From Halodesulfovibrio aestuarii DSM 17919 = ATCC 29578 (lineage in GTDB: Bacteria; Desulfobacterota; Desulfovibrionia; Desulfovibrionales; Desulfovibrionaceae): a DNA stretch of 64,000 nucleotides. The stretch's first letter is position 1. Each line of letters opens with the position of its first letter. The stretch spans positions 62,001 to 126,000 of the forward strand of contig NZ_ARQF01000019.1 in the NCBI RefSeq assembly GCF_000384815.1, in the 5' to 3' direction. The translations under genes and the position numbers were made by a program. Positions 9,416 to 18,768 of the stretch are shown here, piece after piece. Below the pieces are notes generated by a model. It made no database searches and was not told the origin of the DNA. It worked only from the letters and a program-made list of their open reading frames with translations.

Positions 9416-10468
9416 ATGGTTAATATTCTTGATCTCTCATATGAAGAGCTTGAAGAGTTCCTCGTAGAACTCGGGGAAAAAAAGTTCCGCACCAAGCAAG
9501 TTTGGCAGTGGCTGTGGAACAAATACGTTCAATCTTTCGATGAGATGACCAACATCTCCAAAGCTGTTCGCGCTCGCCTGCACGAAGAAGCATACATCCG
9601 CTGGCCGGAAGTTGTTACCTCCCAGAAAAGCAAAGATGGCACGATCAAATTTCTCTTAAAACTACATGACGATGCTCTCGTGGAAACCGTGCTTATTCCC
9701 GGCTCAAAGGGAAGATACTCCCAGTGTCTTTCCTGTCAGGTAGGTTGCGCCATGGCGTGTACCTTCTGTTCCACCGGTACAATGGGTTTTAAACGCAACA
9801 TGACCCAAAGTGAAATCCTCGGGCAGGTACTCGTTGCGCGCCATTACCTCAACGATGTAGCAGAACGTCCTATCCTGCGTAACATCGTGTTCATGGGCAT
9901 GGGCGAACCTCTGCTGAATCTGGAGAATCTCCTCAAGTCTCTCAACACTATGCACAGCACTCTCGGCCTTGCATTTTCTCCGCGCCGCGTAACTGTTTCC
10001 ACCTGTGGTATTCAGAAGGGGTTATACGAACTTGGCGAATCCGGCCTTGCGTTCCTCGCAGTATCTCTGCATGCTCCGAATCAGGACGTTCGCGCTAAAA
10101 TTATGCCTAAGGCTGCACGCTGGAAACTTGATGATTTCATGACTGCCCTTAAGAACTATCCACTCAAAACACGAGAACGTATTACATACGAATACCTCCT
10201 GCTCGGCGGAGTGAACGATTCTGTGGAAGATGCACGCGAACTCGTTAAGCTTATCTCCCAAACCAAATCAAAACTTAACCTCATCGTCTACAATCCGTCT
10301 GAGGGCGACCCGTATAAAGCTCCTTCAGAAGAAGCTGTGCTCAAGTTCCAGAAAGTTCTCTGGGACAAAGGCGTTACAGCCATTATCCGGCAGTCAAAAG
10401 GCGCGGATATCAAAGCAGCATGCGGACAGCTTGTTGCCGATCAAAGCAAAAATGAAGCTGAATGTTAG
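9416..10468 (+). CDS. rlmN: Dual-specificity RNA methyltransferase RlmN
   Basis: This radical SAM enzyme makes 2-methyladenosine at A2503 of 23S rRNA and A37 of some tRNAs. The 350-residue protein has the radical SAM cysteines in CAMACTFCSTG (CxxxCxxC), the preceding SCQVGC, the MGMGEPLLN substrate loop, and a C-terminal CGQL in which the second catalytic Cys lies (AACGQL). A purine-rich stretch (aaaagggg) precedes the ATG. It forms a single-gene unit closed by a long perfect hairpin. Confidence 0.96.
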   Translation: MVNILDLSYEELEEFLVELGEKKFRTKQVWQWLWNKYVQSFDEMTNISKAVRARLHEEAYIRWPEVVTSQKSKDGTIKFLLKLHDDALVETVLIPGSKGRYSQCLSCQVGCAMACTFCSTGTMGFKRNMTQSEILGQVLVARHYLNDVAERPILRNIVFMGMGEPLLNLENLLKSLNTMHSTLGLAFSPRRVTVSTCGIQKGLYELGESGLAFLAVSLHAPNQDVRAKIMPKAARWKLDDFMTALKNYPLKTRERITYEYLLLGGVNDSVEDARELVKLISQTKSKLNLIVYNPSEGDPYKAPSEEAVLKFQKVLWDKGVTAIIRQSKGADIKAACGQLVADQSKNEAEC

Positions 10469-10470
10469 AA

Positions 10471-10509
10471 ACAACAAAGCCCAGAGCGAAACGCTCTGGG
10501 CTTTGTTGT
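10471..10509 (+). terminator. Bidirectional intrinsic terminator
   Basis: The perfect stem ACAACAAAGCCCAGAGCG with its complement begins 2 nt after the rlmN stop and is T-rich on its 3' side. It separates rlmN from the convergent YihY gene. Confidence 0.85.
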
Positions 10510-10578
10510 TTTCATTATCCGTCAGATCTTGCTTCCGGCGGGCCTTCTTCGAGCAAACGCCGGCAGCCAATACTCTTG

Positions 10579-11898
10579 CTACAACTCAGCGAGGGTACAG
10601 TCATTACCACTAGCGAGTTGTTCATATAATTTTTCAACAATGACCACAGACTCAGAGTGTCCATGCATCGCGTACTCCATTACCCGCTCCGGATGGTATT
10701 GCGCAACGGCTGTGATCACATCTGAAATGTTCGTCGATGCAGCTGGACGTGCCAAAATATACATTGCTTCATCTGCTTCAATCTTTGCAACAAACCCTTT
10801 CTCCTCCAGCACGCAGAGTACATCTTCGACAAGAAGTTGTGAAACTTGGAGGTTCTCGCTCAGAGAGTTCACACTCACAGCGCCTTCATTTTTTCCATAT
10901 GTTTTGGCAAGTGCAGTCATGACTGCAGTGGCAAGTATCGCTTTTTCATAACAACTCGTTTTGCCGGACAACATTTTATCTTCTTCCGTTGAACCGTATT
11001 GAATTGCATAACATATTTCCACACCAAACAGCACAATCAACCAGCTGATATAAATCCAGACAAGAAAAAGTGGGAGTTGTGCAAAACTGCCATAGATCAC
11101 GTTGTAATTATTCACACCGACAAGATACGAAATATACACGCTTTCAACGCTCTTCCATAAAATTACGCCAACCAGTGCACCAGCAAGCGCACTTTTTGCC
11201 TGAACTTTCAGGTTAGGAATAAAAGCATACGCGAAAAAGAGCAGGAACCAGATCATAACGGTAGGCACTAATTTTAGAATTTGAAAATAAACATAGTTTA
11301 TCGCATCAATGCTTAACAAATCTTGAAATATAGAATCATGCTGCATTGTTACACTAAGACTTACCGCAACACCAAGCAACACGGGAGCAACAAGAACAAT
11401 AGAGAAAAAATCTGTAAACTTGCGCCACATGGTTCGGCCATACTTTACATTCCATATCGTATTAAATGCTGCCTCAATGTTCCCCATCAAAGAAATAACC
11501 GTAAAAAGCAATGTTGCAACACCGATCACTCCCAACGTGGTCACATCAGTGTTGTTCACATATTGTAGAAGGAAATCAACAGCCTTTTCATTTCCGGCAG
11601 AAGCATTTAGCAGAATAAACCGTAACGTTTCGCTATTCTGTACGCCCAGCCCCTTTGAAATAGAAAATACAACGGCAAGAAACGGCACAATAGATAGTAT
11701 AGTCGTATAGGCCAGTGCGGTCGCCCGCAGCATACAATTGTCTAAAAAGAAACCACTAAAAACAACGGAAAGCCGCCTGCAAAAAAGTACTGCACGTCGC
11801 TGAACAAGCGGTAACTCTTTTACATCAACACGCCACATGCCCCGGGTCACAAACTGAATCAACGAAGAAATATGCCTCGTGCCTAAAGAACTACCCAT
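10579..11898 (-). CDS. YihY/virulence factor BrkB family membrane protein
   Basis: The 439-residue inner-membrane protein has six predicted spans in its first 300 residues. Family features include the early NCMLRATALAYTTILSIVPFLAVV and a later GSFAQLPLFLVWIYISWLIVLFG. The C-terminal 120 residues are soluble and look like a winged-helix segment (LSENLQVSQLLVEDVLCVLEEKGFV). Older annotations call this family ribonuclease BN, which is now regarded as a misnomer. No function can be assigned from context; the gene is monocistronic. Confidence 0.88.
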   Translation of the reverse strand: MGSSLGTRHISSLIQFVTRGMWRVDVKELPLVQRRAVLFCRRLSVVFSGFFLDNCMLRATALAYTTILSIVPFLAVVFSISKGLGVQNSETLRFILLNASAGNEKAVDFLLQYVNNTDVTTLGVIGVATLLFTVISLMGNIEAAFNTIWNVKYGRTMWRKFTDFFSIVLVAPVLLGVAVSLSVTMQHDSIFQDLLSIDAINYVYFQILKLVPTVMIWFLLFFAYAFIPNLKVQAKSALAGALVGVILWKSVESVYISYLVGVNNYNVIYGSFAQLPLFLVWIYISWLIVLFGVEICYAIQYGSTEEDKMLSGKTSCYEKAILATAVMTALAKTYGKNEGAVSVNSLSENLQVSQLLVEDVLCVLEEKGFVAKIEADEAMYILARPAASTNISDVITAVAQYHPERVMEYAMHGHSESVVIVEKLYEQLASGNDCTLAEL

Positions 11899-12030
11899 AG
11901 TAAATCCTGCAAATAATTTTAGTTAACAAGGTTATCGTTACAAGAGTACATGCTGTAGCTTGACTCTACAAGGCTCTAAGAAGACAATATCCCGACACAA
12001 AAGAGTTTCTGATTATACTAGGAGTTCCAC

Positions 12031-12429
12031 ATGGAAGAATACATTGATGTCTGCCCACAACTCTCAGACGTTTTACGCGAGATGGACATAGCTTTTCTGG
12101 TTGCTGGTGAATATGGGATAACCGTCGAAGAAGCCAGTAAATTTATCGATCACGATCACTTCGTCTTTCTGGATGTCCGAACACACGAAGAAGCAAAAAC
12201 GCTTGCGTTTTCATTTGCACAACATATTCCGTTAAATGAACTTCCAGACCGTCTGGCTGAAGTACCGCGTGATAAGTTCATCATAACCTTCTGTCTCTCC
12301 GGTTTCCGTGCCTCAATGGCTTACACATACTTACGAACCCAAGGATATGATGAAATAAAAGCCCTTAAAGGCCGTCTTGACCAACTAGCCGGCGCTATGA
12401 CACCGGAGCGTTTTTACAAACTGCACTAG
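12031..12429 (+). CDS. Rhodanese-like domain protein
   Basis: This cytosolic 132-residue single rhodanese domain follows an N-terminal extension of about 35 residues. The active-site loop CLSGFRA has the catalytic Cys, and FLDVRTHEE is the conserved CH2-type start of the domain. It could carry persulfide sulfur, but the acceptor is unknown. A ribosome site (ctaggag) precedes the ATG, and it is closed by a strong terminator. Confidence 0.85.
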   Translation: MEEYIDVCPQLSDVLREMDIAFLVAGEYGITVEEASKFIDHDHFVFLDVRTHEEAKTLAFSFAQHIPLNELPDRLAEVPRDKFIITFCLSGFRASMAYTYLRTQGYDEIKALKGRLDQLAGAMTPERFYKLH

Positions 12430-12430
12430 G

Positions 12431-12480
12431 TTACAAAAAAATCCGTCCGTCTTTAATAAAGACGGACGGATTTTTTGTAA
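12431..12480. terminator. Bidirectional terminator between convergent genes
   Basis: TTACAAAAAAATCCGTCCGTC and its complement form a long nearly perfect stem, with A-runs on one side and T-runs on the other, serving both the rhodanese gene and the minus-strand amino-acid permease. Confidence 0.88.
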
Positions 12481-12550
12481 CTAAAATATTTCTCATTGCA
12501 CTCGACTAAGACAGTTAAGCCGCAACTGTTTTTTTCAAATAAAACAGCAA

Positions 12551-13456
12551 CTAGTTCTTCCACTCCAATGCGCGTTCTACTCTACGGGAAAGCACCGAAC
12601 AACCAAGTGTGAGCACAAGATACATCATGGTAATAGTAATCCATATTTCAAATACCAGATAGGTGGATGCCATGAGTTCCAACCCTTGGAAGGTAAGCTC
12701 TTGAATAGAGATTACGGAAAGAATTGCTGAGTCTTTAATTGTTGAAATAAACTGCCCTGCCAATGGTGGAATAATTACTTTGAGCGCCTGTGGCAACACA
12801 ACAAGCCTCAACTGATCAAAACGACTGAAGCCAAGTGATGCTGAGGCTTCCCATTGCCCACGTTGCACGCTATTCACACCGCCGCGCACAATTTCTGTGA
12901 TATATGCACCTTCATATAAACCAAGAGTGATTACTCCGGTTACAAACTGCGTAAGCTGTGATGGCTTGTTGAATAAAATGGAGATGGCAGAGTATAACCA
13001 TGATGGAAGATCCTGAACCATTGTATCCAAGGCAAAATAGCGGGTAAGCTGAGCAGACAAAAAGAAGTACGAGATAAAGATAAGCACGATGGGCGGCATA
13101 TTTCGAACAACTTCCACATAGGTTCGGGAAATCATCCGAGCAAAACAGCTCTGGCTTACTCTGGCAAGCCCCATCACAACACCGACAACAGAGGCAAGGA
13201 TCGTTGCCCAGATGCTCAGACGAATTGTGGTCAACAATCCTTCAAGCAAGAAGTTAGGCTCCCATGTTCCATTCGTATTTTTAAAAATAAATTGCGGAAT
13301 GGTTGCCCATCTCCATTCATATTGCAGTTCATTCTCCAGCTTCCAGAAAAAATAGAGAATGCTACCGCCGATGAATGCCAACAGGATGTAGTCAAGAAGA
13401 ACAGGTCTGTATCGTTTATGCTGCATAAGAAAGTTGTGGCGGAACAAGTCCGCCAC
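12551..13456 (-). CDS. Amino-acid ABC transporter permease (His/Glu/Gln/Arg family)
   Basis: This 301-residue inner-membrane permease has about five to six spans. The coupling segment is WEASASLGFSRFDQLRLVVLPQALK, typical of polar amino-acid permeases. The start could be GTG 13456 or ATG 13426; neither has a good ribosome site, so this is uncertain. It is the last gene of an operon with a binding protein and a second permease. No ATPase gene accompanies them here. Confidence 0.9.
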   Translation of the reverse strand: MADLFRHNFLMQHKRYRPVLLDYILLAFIGGSILYFFWKLENELQYEWRWATIPQFIFKNTNGTWEPNFLLEGLLTTIRLSIWATILASVVGVVMGLARVSQSCFARMISRTYVEVVRNMPPIVLIFISYFFLSAQLTRYFALDTMVQDLPSWLYSAISILFNKPSQLTQFVTGVITLGLYEGAYITEIVRGGVNSVQRGQWEASASLGFSRFDQLRLVVLPQALKVIIPPLAGQFISTIKDSAILSVISIQELTFQGLELMASTYLVFEIWITITMMYLVLTLGCSVLSRRVERALEWKN

Positions 13457-13506
13457 AGTGTTAAATATAATTTTTCAATTCAATATCAAACGTGATACCA
13501 CCCTGA

Positions 13507-14334
13507 CTATTTAAGCATGTTTTCCCACTGCTTACCTTCAAACCAGTAGTCTTTGCGTGCTTTAAGCCATCCGGAATCCTGCTTAATACGAATCCAGTTG
13601 TTAAGAACATTCAAGGTATCAGGATCACCTTTTCGCAATGCAAATGCGATAGGTTCCTTGGTAAAAGTACCTTTTACCGGCACAAAAAGCTTTTTCGGAA
13701 ATTCATATGCCTTAAATGCAGGAAGTGGAGCACTGGCCAGCATCACGGTCGCCCTTCCCGTCATAAGTTCCTGCACACACTGCGTTTCTTTTTCAAAAAG
13801 TCGTACTGCCGCTTTAGGAAAATATTGCTTTGCTGCAGCAGCAGGTGTTGAACCAATGCGGGCAACAATGATTACACCTTCCTTGTTAACATCTTCCAAG
13901 GAGTGAATGTCGCCCCCCTTTTTGAGAGAAGCTAGAATGCCGATGCCGGTATAGTCGTAAGGAGCTGAGAAATTAACCTTAAGATTTCGCTGGGTAGTTA
14001 CAGACATTCCACCGATAATTACATCAAATTTGTCTGCAAGTAGCGCAGGAATAATACCAGACCACGTAGTCGGTACAAATTCAATCTCAACACCGAGATC
14101 TTTTGCCAGCTCTGTCATTACGTCAATTTCGAACCCGATAAAATCGCCATTCTTATCTTTCATTGCCCAAGGAACAAATGTTGAGAAGCCAACACGCAGT
14201 TTGTTCCGTTCTATAACTTTTGAAATTACGCTTTCCTTACTCAACTCCGACATCAAATTCTGAGCAGAAGCAGGAATGCAAAATGCCACTACCAAAAGTA
14301 ACGCAACTACAGCCTTCAGCACTGATTTTCCCAC
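13507..14334 (-). CDS. Amino-acid ABC transporter substrate-binding protein
   Basis: This periplasmic binding protein (SBP_bac_3 family) has 275 residues. A signal peptide occupies residues 1-24 (ending PASA), followed by KLRVGFSTFVPWAMKDKNGDFIGFEIDVM, a standard start for this fold, with the pocket sequence IGGMSVTTQRNLKVNFS. It starts at GTG 14334 with agaggag upstream. It lies between two permease genes and should deliver a polar amino acid to their heterodimer. The substrate cannot be read off. Confidence 0.92.
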   Translation of the reverse strand: MGKSVLKAVVALLLVVAFCIPASAQNLMSELSKESVISKVIERNKLRVGFSTFVPWAMKDKNGDFIGFEIDVMTELAKDLGVEIEFVPTTWSGIIPALLADKFDVIIGGMSVTTQRNLKVNFSAPYDYTGIGILASLKKGGDIHSLEDVNKEGVIIVARIGSTPAAAAKQYFPKAAVRLFEKETQCVQELMTGRATVMLASAPLPAFKAYEFPKKLFVPVKGTFTKEPIAFALRKGDPDTLNVLNNWIRIKQDSGWLKARKDYWFEGKQWENMLK

Positions 14335-14365
14335 GTTAATTCTCCTCTTTTCATAGACTCTGCAT

Positions 14366-15184
14366 TTAAAAATCGTACGAATATTTTTTCTCTAAAAAAT
14401 GTACAACAAAAGACAAACTTACTGTAATCAATAAATAAATTAGAGCCACTATAAACCAAATTTCAAAAGTAAGATAGGTTTCTGAAATGATTGCCTGCCC
14501 CTGCATTGTCAAATCGTAAATTGCGATAACGGATACTAAGGCAGAATCTTTTACTAAAGATACAGCCTGACCAGTCAATGGGGGTAATGTAGCTCGAATA
14601 GCCTGCGGCAACACAACAAGCCTATATATATGAAAACGGCTCAACCCCACGCTTTCAGCAGCTTCCCACTGTCCTTTCGGAACAGAGCCAATACCTGCCC
14701 GAAAAATTTCTGCAATATACGCTCCCTCAAACAGGGCAAGAACAAGGACAGCAGAAAGAAAGCGTTCCATCTCCAAAACCGGAGCGATAACAAAATACAT
14801 TATCAGAACCTGAAGCATGAGCGGAGTATTACGAATAAGCTCAACGTAAAGAAGAGCAATGTAGCGGGCAATTATCGACTTGGAATATCTTAAAAGCACT
14901 GCCGTTAAGCCAAACAGAAACGCCAGCACCATAGAATAACATGTTATTTCAAGAGTAATACCAAGGCCGGTAAGTAACGGTCCAAAATGGAATGTCCCGT
15001 CTGTAAAAGTAAAGATATAGCGAGGAACTCTATTCCACTGCCAGTTGTAACCGGAAGCCTCAGCTCCAGAGAAAATGCTCCAGAGAAAAACTGACATCAC
15101 CGCAAGATACATAGCCAGATCAACAGCAAAGAAGCGAGTCTCAGGATGAATAAAGTGAAAAAATTTACGAAAGAAATGTTGCAT
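14366..15184 (-). CDS. Amino-acid ABC transporter permease, first gene of the operon
   Basis: The second permease of the importer has 272 residues from ATG 15184; an in-frame ATG at 15247 would add 21 residues and lacks a ribosome site. The coupling segment is QWEAAESVGLSRFHIYRLVVLPQAIR. It is homologous to the product of the gene at 12551, as expected for a heterodimeric polar amino-acid importer. The binding-protein gene follows after 31 nt. Confidence 0.88.
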   Translation of the reverse strand: MQHFFRKFFHFIHPETRFFAVDLAMYLAVMSVFLWSIFSGAEASGYNWQWNRVPRYIFTFTDGTFHFGPLLTGLGITLEITCYSMVLAFLFGLTAVLLRYSKSIIARYIALLYVELIRNTPLMLQVLIMYFVIAPVLEMERFLSAVLVLALFEGAYIAEIFRAGIGSVPKGQWEAAESVGLSRFHIYRLVVLPQAIRATLPPLTGQAVSLVKDSALVSVIAIYDLTMQGQAIISETYLTFEIWFIVALIYLLITVSLSFVVHFLEKKYSYDF

Positions 15185-16713
15185 AGTAAACGGTACTTGC
15201 TCCCAAAAAAATAACCCCAGCCCATTGGTACTAAAAAGAAAACACATTGAACAGGCAAAGAAAGAAGAACTTTATTTTGTACCAAATCTCTTCCGTCTTT
15301 GAAACGAGTACGAAAAATAATCAATAACGATTATACACGCATTACGGTCTACTCTAACTATCACTGATAGCTCATCCCCCTTGCAGTTTCTTGTCATTAT
15401 AAGGATTGGGAATACAGCAGTGGAAAAGGAATGAGCAGGATGTTTTCATCAGCATGCCCGCTTAGGCTCGTCAGGGATTAAGAGCTGCCTGAGTATTTTT
15501 TTATGCGTTAAAAGGTACTTTTCGCATCAAACTATTTATAGCACCTGTTCCGTAATTTCACATACGTAATTTGATTTATCTTCGCTCACAAATTTCGAAA
15601 AGCTCTGTACCCCCCGGAATTAGAGTACTTTTCGCTACTCATCACTTTAGAAATAAAAGAGATAAACGGACAACATAGATTCTAGACTTTAACCTAAAAA
15701 TAAAATAATCTTTTATATCATGGCATTAGGTTGACTTAAAAAAATAACAATCACTCATTTATACAACAGTAAATTTCTAACTACAGCAACAGTGCATTCC
15801 TACAGACTACTTTTTTGAATATACAATATAAAAACGTCTGTATTAAAGAACATGTATTTTATGTAGTAAAAAAACATTGTGAAAATAGTAAAAACAGAGA
15901 GTTTTTATTGTTAAAAATGTTTAACTTTCTACTGACCAGTACTAATCTTCCATTAAAATGAACGTATGAATATCTACTTCCAGAAAAATATAGAAAATCT
16001 GAATTTAAAAAACAACCTCTTTTCTTTATATAACCATAAGAAATAGAATACCTTTTTTATATAAAAAAATACTACCCATTCTTACACACATAAAATTGAT
16101 CGTGCTCATTTTTACTTTTTTAAAATTATAGGAATATATTTAAACTACGATAGTATCTTTACATCATAAGAATTTTCGTCATAGACAAATTATAAAAGAT
16201 AGCGCAACATACAGTTACTTTTTTTATAATTTTTCTTACTATAATTTATTTCAAAGATGCATACAGTTTCACACTGTACTTCCATTTTTAACCCTTATCT
16301 TTGATTACTGAATCAAACATTCTGCTTTTTACTGTCAGTTAATACCTTCATACAGTGTTAACCACGGTAAAAAAATTTCAAATGTTAGAATTATCCTTTG
16401 TCACATTGGTAAAGGATGGAATGTAGGTAATACTCACCAAAGTTACACTATATGCAACGTTCTGCCACACCTCCCCAGCTGTGCAGAACACAAAAAGCAC
16501 GTCTGGAAACAGACATAATAGCTTTTTCATAAAAAGTAGGTGAGGACGTTCTAACTTAAGCACTTAACATGACATTACAAACTAATTACGGTGCAAATAA
16601 ATTCCCCTTATTTTCCCCGTACTACGTTAATTGCCCATGCTTCCCCCAAGCTAAAAGCTTCGTAGATTAGATCGTAACATCTGTGCTTACAACCTTACAG
16701 GCTACATCAGGTA
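15185..16713. other. Long AT-rich intergenic region
   Basis: About 1.5 kb has no convincing gene. Hairpins are visible at 15508-15530 (GCG...AAAAGGTACTTTT...CGC) and at 15595-15637 (CGAAAAG...CTCT...AGAG...CTTTTCG). A minus-strand 50-61 codon frame ending at 16378 has a hydrophobic start (MKKLLCLF) but no ribosome site, so I do not call it. The region from 15660 to 16370 is extremely AT-rich with no pattern I can name. Confidence 0.6.
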
Positions 16714-17709
16714 ATGACACAAGCTGTTCCCCAAGCACCTCCTAGAGAGGAATTGTCGCACGACTTTTTCCCCGTCTTGCCTTCACTGGTCTTACGTTCG
16801 ACCCGTGGGAACTACGACATTTATATCCGCAGTGACGATTCATTTGCATTGTATGCCAAAGCTGGAGACAGCTTCACCGAGCACCATGAAAGAATCCTGC
16901 TCAACAGCGGCCGAAAGAATGTATACATCAGGCATGACCAACGACCAGAATATTTTAACCACATTACATCACTTCTTGGCGAAACCCTGCTCGACGAAAA
17001 AATTCCCAGACCTGCAAGGGCGCAAATCTTCTATGAAACGTCTTTAGGTATCGTTGAAGAAATTTTTACTGAAGAACTTCCTCCACATATAGATAGAAGC
17101 CAGTTCGACAGGGTATTTGAATTTGTAACAAAGGGTGTAAGTTTCCTTACTCTGGAGAATTCCCTGCAGACCATGGGCTCGATTATCGCCCATGATTACC
17201 AGACGTACTCACACTCACTTCATGTTTTTGTATATTCTCAACTGATTTTACAAACATATTCGTTTGCCGAACGAGACATGGTGCAGTTTGGTCTGGGTGC
17301 TATTCTGCATGACATTGGCAAAAGGAAAATTCCTGAAACCATTCTCGGTAAACCTGGGAAACTCACAGATAGAGAGCGACTGTACATCAATACCCACCCT
17401 ATCCATGGTGCCGGTGTATGCGCACGACTGCCTCTTTCTCAAGATGCACTCAACTGCATACTCTTTCATCACGAAAAACTTGATGGTTCAGGCTACCCAT
17501 GTGGGCTCAAAGATGCGGACATCCCGCTTCCTGTCCGCGCTGTAACTATTGCAGATATCTATGATGCCATCCGTTCTTCAAGACCATATTCTGAAGGTAC
17601 TGATGCATTCAGGACATTGCGAATTATGAAGGAAGAGATGTCAACGCAAATAGATATGAATGTGTTCAGACGGTTTATTGAAATATTAAGCGGACACGGC
17701 ATTATTTAG
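16714..17709 (+). CDS. HD-GYP domain protein (probable c-di-GMP phosphodiesterase)
   Basis: The 331-residue cytosolic protein has an N-terminal region of about 130 residues (DUF3391-like position, no known motif seen) and a C-terminal HD-GYP domain. Visible metal and signature residues are the first His in HSLHVF, the HD pair in LHDIGK, HHEKLDGSGYP containing the HHE, and DIYDAIRSSRPY. The GYP triplet is present (SGYP). The family hydrolyses c-di-GMP, but some members are inactive. It is monocistronic and has no response-regulator domain. Confidence 0.87.
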   Translation: MTQAVPQAPPREELSHDFFPVLPSLVLRSTRGNYDIYIRSDDSFALYAKAGDSFTEHHERILLNSGRKNVYIRHDQRPEYFNHITSLLGETLLDEKIPRPARAQIFYETSLGIVEEIFTEELPPHIDRSQFDRVFEFVTKGVSFLTLENSLQTMGSIIAHDYQTYSHSLHVFVYSQLILQTYSFAERDMVQFGLGAILHDIGKRKIPETILGKPGKLTDRERLYINTHPIHGAGVCARLPLSQDALNCILFHHEKLDGSGYPCGLKDADIPLPVRAVTIADIYDAIRSSRPYSEGTDAFRTLRIMKEEMSTQIDMNVFRRFIEILSGHGII

Positions 17710-17919
17710 TCGTCGACCAATAAAAATATAGTCTGCATTTCAGGCAGCCTCAGATACTCTTATTATGGCCGTACAATATCAATAAACACGGGTTCAGCCC
17801 AAAACGCCCTGTGCCATCTTAAAAAAAAAAGTGTTAGCCTCTTCCCTAACCCCTTTTGCGTTACTATACTTCAAGATGCGCTCACAATACTTTTGAACTG
17901 AATCCGGAGGATACTTGTA

Positions 17920-18768
17920 ATGTGGGAATATACTGACAAAGTGCGCGAGCACTTCCTAAATCCTAGAAACGTAGGAGAAATGAAAGACGCAAGCGCTGTT
18001 GGTGAGGTGGGAAGCCTCGCATGTGGTGACGCGCTCAAACTCTTTCTTAAAATAGATGACAATGACCGTATCGTTGACGCCACATTCCAGACATTCGGAT
18101 GCGCCAGCGCTATTGCATCGTCTTCTGCACTTACTGAATTACTGAAGGGCAGAACTCTCGACGAAGCAGCAGAAATTACCGATAAAGAAATCGCTGATTA
18201 CCTCGGCGGTCTCCCAGAAGAAAAAATGCATTGCTCTGTTATGGGGCATGAAGCGTTAGATGTTGCGATAAAAACCTACCGCGGTGAACCTATTGAAGCA
18301 AAGGAACACGAAGGTAATATCGTTTGCCATTGCTTCGGTGTCACTGATGAGATGATTCTGCGCACTATCGAAGAAAACGGACTTACAACCGTTGAAGAAG
18401 TCACTCACTATACCAAAGCCGGTGGCGGTTGCGGTAACTGCATTGACGAAATCCAGCTCCTTCTTGACGAAGCTACTGGTAAAGTTGCCGCATGTGAGTT
18501 TCCGGACGACAGACCACACCCAAATCTTTCCAACATTGAACGTATGCAGCTTGTAATGAAAGTGCTTAACGAAGAGGTTCGCCCACGCCTCAAACAGGAT
18601 GGTGGGGATGTTGAACTTATCGACATCGACGGACACTTCGTAAAAGTTGCACTTCGCGGAATGTGCACTAGCTGCCCATCAAGCAAGCTTACTCTCAAAA
18701 ATGTTGTTGAAAAAGCATTACAAGAGCAAGTCGAACCTGAAATCAGCGTTGTAGAGGTATCAAAATGA
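17920..18768 (+). CDS. nifU: Fe-S cluster assembly scaffold NifU
   Basis: The 282-residue protein has the full three-domain NifU architecture. Residues 1-125 are IscU-like with scaffold cysteines in SLACGDA, FGCASAIA and MHCSVMG. Residues about 130-190 are a BFD-like [2Fe-2S] domain (CHCFGVTDE and GGCGNC). The C-terminal Nfu domain has MCTSCPSSKLTL with the CxxC that holds a transient cluster. It overlaps nifS by 4 nt (ATGA). No nif nitrogenase genes are nearby, so it probably serves general Fe-S assembly, as in other delta- and epsilon-proteobacteria. Confidence 0.96.
   Translation: MWEYTDKVREHFLNPRNVGEMKDASAVGEVGSLACGDALKLFLKIDDNDRIVDATFQTFGCASAIASSSALTELLKGRTLDEAAEITDKEIADYLGGLPEEKMHCSVMGHEALDVAIKTYRGEPIEAKEHEGNIVCHCFGVTDEMILRTIEENGLTTVEEVTHYTKAGGGCGNCIDEIQLLLDEATGKVAACEFPDDRPHPNLSNIERMQLVMKVLNEEVRPRLKQDGGDVELIDIDGHFVKVALRGMCTSCPSSKLTLKNVVEKALQEQVEPEISVVEVSK

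Noticed and set aside
15185-16713. A mobile element or genomic island in the AT-rich gap
   Set aside because: I saw no transposase, terminal repeats or attachment sites; the flanking genes are ordinary.
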